A stretch of DNA of 64,000 nt from Calliopsis andreniformis (taxonomy: Eukaryota > Arthropoda > Insecta > Hymenoptera > Andrenidae). The DNA is taken from assembly GCF_051401765.1 (NCBI RefSeq), contig NW_027480422.1, positions 20,974,001 to 21,038,000 of the forward strand, given 5' to 3'. The number at the start of each line of letters is the position of its first letter. Position 1 is the stretch's first letter. Shown piece by piece: positions 51,881 to 61,860 of this stretch. The notes under the pieces are model-generated. The model searched no databases, was not told the origin of the DNA, and was given only the letters and a program-made list of their open reading frames with translations. The translations under genes and the position numbers were made by a program.

Positions 51881-54800
51881 ATCTAGAATGGCCGGAACGT
51901 AGAAATGGCCGTCACTTTCACACTGGTTGCAATTATTCGCATTATACGATGGAACAGCTGTTGTATTTATATTGTGTTTTATGCTTCTGTCAATGACTTC
52001 TTAGGCCCTAGCTATTCGATCTGGTGGAGCACCACCCTAGAGTGAAGCCTAGATTGCCCGGAACCTAGAAGTGACTACCACTTCCCCACTGGTTGCAATT
52101 ATTCGTGTTATACGATGGAAAAACCGTTGCATTTTCATTGTATTTTATGCTTCGGGCGTTGACTTCTAAGGCCCTACCTATTCCATCTGGTGGAGCAACG
52201 CCCTAGAGTGAAGCCTAGGTTGCCCGGAACGTTGAAATGACCCTAATTTTCACATCGGTTGCAATTATTCGTTTTATACGATGGAAAAACTGTTGCATTT
52301 GTTTTGTATTTTACGCTTCTGGCGTTGACTTCTAAGGCCCTAACAATTCGTTCTGGCGGAACAACGCCCTAGAGTGAAGCCTAGGTTGCCCGGAACGTAG
52401 AAATGGCCATCACTTTCACACTGGTTGCAATTACTCCTGTTATACAATGGAAAAACTGTTGTATCTTTATTGTATTTTATGGTTCGTGCGTTGACTTCTA
52501 AGGCCCTAACTATTCGATCTGGTGGAGCAACGCCCTAGAGTGAAGCCTAGGTTGCCCGGAACGTAGAAATGACCATTACCTTCACACTGGTTGCAATTAT
52601 TCGCATTATACGATGGAACAGCTGTTGTATTTATATTGTGTTTTATGCTTCTGGCAATGACTTCTTAGGCCCTAGCTATTCGATCTGGTGGAGCACCACC
52701 CTAGAGTGAAGCCTAGGTTGCCCGGAACGTAGAAATGACCATCACTTTCACACTGGTTGCAATTACTCCTGTTATACGATGGAAAAACTGTTGTATCTTT
52801 ATTGTATTTTATGCTTCGGTCGTTGGCTTCTAAGGCCCTAACTATTCGATCTGGTGGAGCAACGCCCTAGAGCCAAGCCTAGGTTGCCCGGAACCTAGAT
52901 ATGGCCATTACTTTCACACTGGATGCAATTATTCGTTTTATACGATGGAAAAACTGTTGTATTTATTCTGTATTTTATGCTTCGGGCGTTGACTTCTAAG
53001 GCCCTAACTATACGATCTGGTGGAGCAACGCCTCAGAGTTATATCTAGAATGGCCGGAACGTAGAAATGGCCGTCACTTTCACACTGGTTGCATTTATTC
53101 GCATTATACGATGGAACAGCTGTTGTATTTATATTGTGTTTTATGCTTCTGGCAATGACTTCTGAGGCCCTAGCTATTCGATCTGGTGCAGCAACACCCT
53201 AGAGTGAGGCCTAGGTTGCCCGGAACCTAGAAGTGACTACTACTTCCACACTGGTTGCAATTATTCGTGTTATACGATGGAAAAACCGTTGCATTTTCAT
53301 TGTATTTTATGCTTCGGGCTTTGACTTCTCAGGCCCTAACTATTCGCTCTGATGCAGCAACGCCCTAGAGTGAATCCTAGGTTGAACTGAACGCAGAGAT
53401 GACCATCACATTCACACTGATGGCAATTTTGCATTCTATACGATGGAAAGACTGTTGTATTTTTATTGTATTTTATGCTCCGGGCGTAGACTTCTAGGGC
53501 CCTATCTATTCGATTTGGTAGAGCAACACCCTACAGTGAAGCCTAGGTTGCCTGGAACGTAGAAATGGCCATAATTTTCACATCGGTTGCAATTATTCGT
53601 TTTATACGATGGAAAAACTGTTGCATTTGTTTTGTATTTTACGCTTCCGGCGTTGACTTCTAAGGCCCTAACAATTCGTTATGGCGGAACAACGCCCTAG
53701 ACTGAAGCCTAGGTTGCCCGGAACGTAGAAATGACCATCACTTTCACACTGGTTGCAATTACTCCTGTTATACGATGGAAAAACAGCTGTATCTTTATTG
53801 TATTTTCTGCTTCGGGCGTTGACTTCTAGGGCCCTAACTATTCGTTCTGGTGGAGCAACGCCCTAGAGTGAAGCCTAGGTTGCCCGGAACGTAGAAATGA
53901 CCATTACCTTCACACTGGTTGCAGGTATTCCTATTATACGATGGAAATACTGTTGTATTTTTATTGTATTATATGCTTCGGCCGATGACTTCTCATGCCC
54001 TAACTATTCGATCTGATGCAGCAACGCCCTAGAGTGAATCATAGGTTGAACGGAACGCAGAGATGACCATTACCTTCACACTGATGGCTATTGCACATTT
54101 TATACGACGGAAAAACTGTTGTATTTTTATTGTATTTTATGCTCCGGGCGTAGACTTCTAAGGACCTATCTACTCGATTTGGTAGAGCAACACCCTACAG
54201 TGAAGCCTAGGTTGCCTGGAACGTAGAAATGGCTATCACTTTCACACGGGCCGCAATTATTCGTGTCATACAATGGAAAAACGGTTGTATTTACATTGTA
54301 TTTTATGCTTCTGGCGTTGACTTCATAGGCCCTAACTATTCGATCTGGTGGAGGAACGCCCTAGAGGCAAGCCTAAGTTGCCCGGAACGTAGAAATGACC
54401 ATAACTTTCACACTGGTTGCAATTATTCGTTTTATACGATTGAAAAACTGTTGCATTTGTTTTGTATTTTACGCTTCTGGCGTTGACTTCTAAGGCCCTA
54501 ACAATTCGTTCTGGCGGAACAACGCCCTAGAGTGAAGCCTAGGATGCCCGGAACGTAGAAATGACCATCACTTTCACACTGGTTGCAATTACTCCTGTTA
54601 TACGATGGAAAAACTGTTGTATCTTTATTGTATTTTATGCTTCGGTCGTTGGCTTCTAAGGCCCTAACTATTCGATCTGGTGGAGCAACGCCCTAGAGTG
54701 AAGCCTAGGTTGCCCGGAACGTAGAAATGACCATTACCTTCACACTGATTGCAATTATCCATTTTATACGACGGAAAAACTATTGTATTTTTATTGTATT

Positions 54801-57800
54801 TTATGCTTCGGGCGTTGACTTCTAAGGACCTAACTATTCGCTCTGGTGGAGCAACGCCCTAGAGTCAAGCCTAGGTTGCCAGGAACGTAGAAATGACCAT
54901 CACTTTCACACTGGTTGCAATTATTCGTGTAACACGAAGGAAAAACTGTTGTACTTGTTTTGTATTTTATGCTTCTGGCGTTGACTTCTCAGTCCCTTAC
55001 TCTTGGATCTGGTGGAACAACGCCCTAGAGTGGAGCCTAGGTGGCCCGGAACGTAGAAATGACCATTACCTTCACACTGGTTGCAGTTATTCCTGTTATA
55101 TGATGGAAAAACTGTTGTATTCTTATTGTATTTTATGCACCTGGTGTTGACTTCCTAGGCCCTAGCTATTCGATCTGGTGCAGCAACACCCTAGAGTGAG
55201 GCCTAGGTTGCCCGGAACCTAGAAGTGACTACTACTTCCACACTGGTTGCAATTATTCGTGTTATACGATGGAAAAACCGTTGCATTTTCATTGTATTTT
55301 ATGCTTCGGGCTTTGACTTCTCAGGCCCTAACTATTCGCTCTGATGCAGCAACGCCCTAGAGTGAATCCTAGGTTGAACTGAACGCAGAGATGACCATCA
55401 CATTCACACTGATGGCAATTACTCATTCTATACGATGGAAAGACTGTTGTATTTTTATTGTATTTTATGCTCCGGGCGTAGACTTCTAGGGCCCTATCTA
55501 TTCGATTTGGTAGAGCAACACCCTACAGTGAAGCCTAGGTTGCCTGGAACGTAGAAATGGCCATAATTTTCACATCGGTTGCAATTATTCGTTTTATACG
55601 ATGGAAAAACTGTTGCATTTGTTTTGTATTTTACGCTTCCGGCGTTGACTTCTAAGGCCCTAACAATTCGTTATGGCGGAACAACGCCCTAGACTGAAGC
55701 CTAGGTTGCCCGGAACGTAGAAATGACCATCACTTTCACACTGGTTGCAATTACTCCTGTTATACGATGGAAAAACAGCTGTATCTTTATTGTATTTTCT
55801 GCTTCGGGCGTTGACTTCTAGGGCCCTAACTATTCGTTCTGGTGGAGCAACGCCCTAGAGTGAAGCCTAGGTTGCCCGGAACGTAGAAATGACCATTACC
55901 TTCACACTGGTTGCAGGTATTCCTATTATACGATGGAAATACTGTTGTATTTTTATTGTATTATATGCTTCGGCCGATGACTTCTCATGCCCTAACTATT
56001 CGATCTGATGCAGCAACGCCCTAGAGTGAATCATAGGTTGAACGGAACGCAGAGATGACCATTACCTTCACACTGATGGCTATTGCACATTTTATACGAC
56101 GGAAAAACTGTTGTATTTTTATTGTATTTTATGCTCCGGGCGTAGACTTCTAAGGACCTATCTACTCGATTTGGTAGAGCAACACCCTACAGTGAAGCCT
56201 AGGTTGCCTGGAACGTAGAAATGGCTATCACTTTCACACGGGCCGCAATTATTCGTGTCATACAATGGAAAAACGGTTGTATTTACATTGTATTTTATGC
56301 TTCTGGCGTTGACTTCATAGGCCCTAACTATTCGATCTGGTGGAGGAACGCCCTAGAGGCAAGCCTAAGTTGCCCGGAACGTGGAAATGACCATAACTTT
56401 CACACTGGTTGCAATTATTCGTTTTATACGATTGAAAAACTGTTGCATTTGTTTTGTATTTTACGCTTCTGGCGTTGACTTCTAAGGCCCTAACAATTCG
56501 TTCTGGCGGAACAACACCCTAGAGTGAAGCCTAGGATGCCCGGAACGTAGAAATGACCATCACTTTCACACTGGTTGCAATTACTCCTGTTATACGATGG
56601 AAAAACTGTTGTATCTTTATTGTATTTTATGCTTCGGTCGTTGGCTTCTAAGGCCCTAACTATTCGATCTGGTGGAGCAACGCCCTAGAGTGAAGCCTAG
56701 GTTGCCCGGAACGTAGAAATGACCATTACCTTCACACTGATTGCAATTATCCATTTTATACGACGGAAAAACTATTGTATTTTTATTGTATTTTATGCTT
56801 CGGGCGTTGACTTCTAAGGACCTAACTATTCGCTCTGGTGGAGCAACGCCCTAGAGTCAAGCCTAGGTTGCCAGGAACGTAGAAATGACCATCACTTTCA
56901 CACTGGTTGCAATTATTCGTGTAACACGAAGGAAAAACTGTTGTACTTGTTTTGTATTTTATGCTTCTGGCGTTGACTTCTCAGTCCCTTACTCTTGGAT
57001 CTGGTGGAACAACGCCCTAGAGTGGAGCCTAGGTGGCCCGGAACGTAGAAATGACCATTACCTTCACACTGGTTGCAGTTATTCCTGTTATATGATGGAA
57101 AAACTGTTGTATTCTTATTGTATTTTATGCACCTGGTGTTGACTTCCTAGGCCCTAACTATTCGATCTGGTGGAGCAACGCCTTAGAGTGAAGCCTAGGT
57201 TGCCCGGAACGTAGAAATGACCATAATTTTCACATCGGTTGCAATTATTCGTTTTATACAATGGAAAAACTGTTGCATTTGTTTTGTATTTTACGCTTCT
57301 GGCGTTAACTTCTAAGGCCCTAACAATTCGTTCTGGCGGAACATCGCCCTGGAGTGAAGCCTAGGTTGCCCGGAACGTAGAAATGACCATCACTTTCCAA
57401 CTGGTTGCAATTACTCCTGTTATACGATGGAAAAACTGTTGTATCTTTATTGTATTTTATGGTTCGGGCGTTGACTTCTAAGGCCCTAACTATTCGATCT
57501 GGTGGAGCAACGACCTAGAGTGAAGTCTAGGTTGCCCGGAACGTAGAAATGACCATTACCTTCACACTGATTGCAATTATCCATTTTATACGACGGAAAA
57601 ACTATTGTATTTTTATTGTATTTTATGCTTCGGGCGTTGACTTCTAAGGCCCTAACTATTCGATCTGGTGGAGCAACGCCCTAGGGTCAAGCCTAGGTTG
57701 CCAGGAGCGTAGAAATGACCATCACTTTCACACTGGTTGCAATTATTCGTGTTACACGAAGGAAAAACTGTTGTACTTGTTTTGTATTTTATGCTTCTGG

Positions 57801-60800
57801 CGTTGACTTCTCAGTCCCTTACTCTTGGATCTGGTGGAACAACGCCCTAGAGTGGAGCCTAGGTTGCCCGGAACGTAGAAATGACCATTACCTTCACACT
57901 GGTTGCAGTTATTCCTGTTATATGATGGAAAAACTGTTGTATTCTTATTGTATTTTATGCACCTGGTGTTGACTTCCTAGGCCCTAGCTATTCGATCTGG
58001 TGGAGCAACGCCTCAGAGTTATATCTAGAATGGCCGGAACGTAGAAATGGCCGTCACTTTCACACTGGTTGCAATTATTCGCATTATACGATGGAACAGC
58101 TGTTGTATTTATATTGTGTTTTATGCTTCTGTCAATGACTTCTTAGGCCCTAGCTATTCGATCTGGTGGAGCACCACCCTAGAGTGAAGCCTAGATTGCC
58201 CGGAACCTAGAAGTGACTACCACTTCCCCACTGGTTGCAATTATTCGTGTTATACGATGGAAAAACCGTTGCATTTTCATTGTATTTTATGCTTCGGGCG
58301 TTGACTTCTAAGGCCCTACCTATTCCATCTGGTGGAGCAACGCCCTAGAGTGAAGCCTAGGTTGCCCGGAACGTTGAAATGACCCTAATTTTCACATCGG
58401 TTGCAATTATTCGTTTTATACGATGGAAAAACTGTTGCATTTGTTTTGTATTTTACGCTTCTGGCGTTGACTTCTAAGGCCCTAACAATTCGTTCTGGCG
58501 GAACAACGCCCTAGAGTGAAGCCTAGGTTGCCCGGAACGTAGAAATGGCCATCACTTTCACACTGGTTGCAATTACTCCTGTTATACAATGGAAAAACTG
58601 TTGTATCTTTATTGTATTTTATGGTTCGTGCGTTGACTTCTAAGGCCCTAACTATTCGATCTGGTGGAGCAACGCCCTAGAGTGAAGCCTAGGTTGCCCG
58701 GAACGTAGAAATGACCATTACCTTCACACTGGTTGCAATTATTCGCATTATACGATGGAACAGCTGTTGTATTTATATTGTGTTTTATGCTTCTGGCAAT
58801 GACTTCTTAGGCCCTAGCTATTCGATCTGGTGGAGCACCACCCTAGAGTGAAGCCTAGGTTGCCCGGAACGTAGAAATGACCATCACTTTCACACTGGTT
58901 GCAATTACTCCTGTTATACGATGGAAAAACTGTTGTATCTTTATTGTATTTTATGCTTCGGTCGTTGGCTTCTAAGGCCCTAACTATTCGATCTGGTGGA
59001 GCAACGCCCTAGAGCCAAGCCTAGGTTGCCCGGAACCTAGATATGGCCATTACTTTCACACTGGATGCAATTATTCGTTTTATACGATGGAAAAACTGTT
59101 GTATTTATTCTGTATTTTATGCTTCGGGCGTTGACTTCTAAGGCCCTAACTATACGATCTGGTGGAGCAACGCCTCAGAGTTATATCTAGAATGGCCGGA
59201 ACGTAGAAATGGCCGTCACTTTCACACTGGTTGCATTTATTCGCATTATACGATGGAACAGCTGTTGTATTTATATTGTGTTTTATGCTTCTGGCAATGA
59301 CTTCTGAGGCCCTAGCTATTCGATCTGGTGCAGCAACACCCTAGAGTGAGGCCTAGGTTGCCCGGAACCTAGAAGTGACTACTACTTCCACACTGGTTGC
59401 AATTATTCGTGTTATACGATGGAAAAACCGTTGCATTTTCATTGTATTTTATGCTTCGGGCTTTGACTTCTCAGGCCCTAACTATTCGCTCTGATGCAGC
59501 AACGCCCTAGAGTGAATCCTAGGTTGAACTGAACGCAGAGATGACCATCACATTCACACTGATGGCAATTACTCATTCTATACGATGGAAAGACTGTTGT
59601 ATTTTTATTGTATTTTATGCTCCGGGCGTAGACTTCTAGGGCCCTATCTATTCGATTTGGTAGAGCAACACCCTACAGTGAAGCCTAGGTTGCCTGGAAC
59701 GTAGAAATGGCCATAATTTTCACATCGGTTGCAATTATTCGTTTTATACGATGGAAAAACTGTTGCATTTGTTTTGTATTTTACGCTTCCGGCGTTGACT
59801 TCTAAGGCCCTAACAATTCGTTATGGCGGAACAACGCCCTAGACTGAAGCCTAGGTTGCCCGGAACGTAGAAATGACCATCACTTTCACACTGGTTGCAA
59901 TTACTCCTGTTATACGATGGAAAAACAGCTGTATCTTTATTGTATTTTCTGCTTCGGGCGTTGACTTCTAGGGCCCTAACTATTCGTTCTGGTGGAGCAA
60001 CGCCCTAGAGTGAAGCCTAGGTTGCCCGGAACGTAGAAATGACCATTACCTTCACACTGGTTGCAGGTATTCCTATTATACGATGGAAATACTGTTGTAT
60101 TTTTATTGTATTATATGCTTCGGCCGATGACTTCTCATGCCCTAACTATTCGATCTGATGCAGCAACGCCCTAGAGTGAATCATAGGTTGAACGGAACGC
60201 AGAGATGACCATTACCTTCACACTGATGGCTATTGCACATTTTATACGACGGAAAAACTGTTGTATTTTTATTGTATTTTATGCTCCGGGCGTAGACTTC
60301 TAAGGACCTATCTACTCGATTTGGTAGAGCAACACCCTACAGTGAAGCCTAGGTTGCCTGGAACGTAGAAATGGCTATCACTTTCACACGGGCCGCAATT
60401 ATTCGTGTCATACAATGGAAAAACGGTTGTATTTACATTGTATTTTATGCTTCTGGCGTTGACTTCATAGGCCCTAACTATTCGATCTGGTGGAGGAACG
60501 CCCTAGAGGCAAGCCTAAGTTGCCCGGAACGTAGAAATGACCATAACTTTCACACTGGTTGCAATTATTCGTTTTATACGATTGAAAAACTGTTGCATTT
60601 GTTTTGTATTTTACGCTTCTGGCGTTGACTTCTAAGGCCCTAACAATTCGTTCTGGCGGAACAACGCCCTAGAGTGAAGCCTAGGATGCCCGGAACGTAG
60701 AAATGACCATCACTTTCACACTGGTTGCAATTACTCCTGTTATACGATGGAAAAACTGTTGTATCTTTATTGTATTTTATGCTTCGGTCGTTGGCTTCTA

Positions 60801-61322
60801 AGGCCCTAACTATTCGATCTGGTGGAGCAACGCCCTAGAGTGAAGCCTAGGTTGCCCGGAACGTAGAAATGACCATTACCTTCACACTGATTGCAATTAT
60901 CCATTTTATACGACGGAAAAACTATTGTATTTTTATTGTATTTTATGCTTCGGGCGTTGACTTCTAAGGACCTAACTATTCGCTCTGGTGGAGCAACGCC
61001 CTAGAGTCAAGCCTAGGTTGCCAGGAACGTAGAAATGACCATCACTTTCACACTGGTTGCAATTATTCGTGTAACACGAAGGAAAAACTGTTGTACTTGT
61101 TTTGTATTTTATGCTTCTGGCGTTGACTTCTCAGTCCCTTACTCTTGGATCTGGTGGAACAACGCCCTAGAGTGGAGCCTAGGTGGCCCGGAACGTAGAA
61201 ATGACCATTACCTTCACACTGGTTGCAGTTATTCCTGTTATATGATGGAAAAACTGTTGTATTCTTATTGTATTTTATGCACCTGGTGTTGACTTCCTAG
61301 GCCCTAACTATTCGATCTGGTG
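51565..61322. repeat. 37-monomer (6142-bp) repeat, composite
   Basis: The block 51565-55157 recurs at 57707-61299 with a constant offset of 6142 bp. Marker pairs are the dyad 51604 and 57746 and the GCACCACCC monomers near 52.03 and 58.17 kb. The 6142-bp spacing is the sum of a 25-monomer period and an inserted 12-monomer duplication, so the underlying unit is 25 monomers. It shares monomer types with the earlier 25-mer but in a different order, with private readings such as GTTGAAATGACCC and GAACTGAACG. Confidence 0.75.
53165..57148. repeat. 12-monomer (1992-bp) tandem duplication
   Basis: Copy 1 is about 53165-55156 and copy 2 about 55157-57148. The variant dyad (central A) is at 54924 and 56916. 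The junction at 55157-55180 fuses a monomer ending GACTTCCT to AGGCCCTAGCTATTCG of the copy 1 start, where the original reads CTTCTG before the same motif. One visible difference is CAATTTTGCATTC near 53424 against CAATTACTCATTC near 55416; the copy near 59.57 kb agrees with the second form. Confidence 0.85.
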
Positions 61323-61860
61323 GAGCAACGCCTTAGAGTGAAGCCTAGGTTGCCCGGAACGTAGAAATGACCATAATTTTCACATCGGTTGCAATTATTC
61401 GTTTTATACAATGGAAAAACTGTTGCATTTGTTTTGTATTTTACGCTTCTGGCGTTAACTTCTAAGGCCCTAACAATTCGTTCTGGCGGAACATCGCCCT
61501 GGAGTGAAACCTAGGTTGCCCGGAACGTAGAAATGACCATCACTTTCACACTGGTTGCAATTACTCCTGTTATACGATGGAAAAACTGTTGTATCTTTAT
61601 TGTATTTTATGGTTCGGGCGTTGACTTCTAAGGCCCTAACTATTCGATCTGGTGGAGCAACGACCTAGAGTGAAGTCTAGGTTGCCCGGAACGTAGAAAT
61701 GACCATTACCTTCACACTGATTGCAATTATCCATTTTATACGACGGAAAAACTATTGTATTTTTATTGTATTTTATGCTTCGGGCGTTGACTTCTAAGGC
61801 CCTAACTATTCGATCTGGTGGAGCAACGCCCTAGGGTCAAGCCTAGGTTGCCAGGAGCGT
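55157..61860. repeat. Second 25-monomer (4150-bp) periodicity
   Basis: Sequence from 55157 to about 57710 recurs at 59307 to about 61860, offset 4150 bp. The variant dyad at 56916 pairs with 61066, and GCCTTAGAG near 57180 pairs with 61330. A difference is CTTTCCAACTGG near 57393 against CTTTCACACTGG near 61543. The unit has the same length as the 23.6-37.4 kb repeat but a different order of monomers, so equal length does not mean the same unit. Confidence 0.8.

Noticed and set aside
1487..61292. Open reading frames of 64-94 codons on both strands, several identical (for example at 10073, 54229 and 60371, and 24966, 29116 and 33266)
   Set aside because: They are readings through one to two satellite monomers. 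166 is not a multiple of 3, so the frame changes at each monomer and stops follow soon. Identical ones lie at whole-monomer distances and copy the higher-order repeat. There is no codon signal, and no domain or conserved start context.
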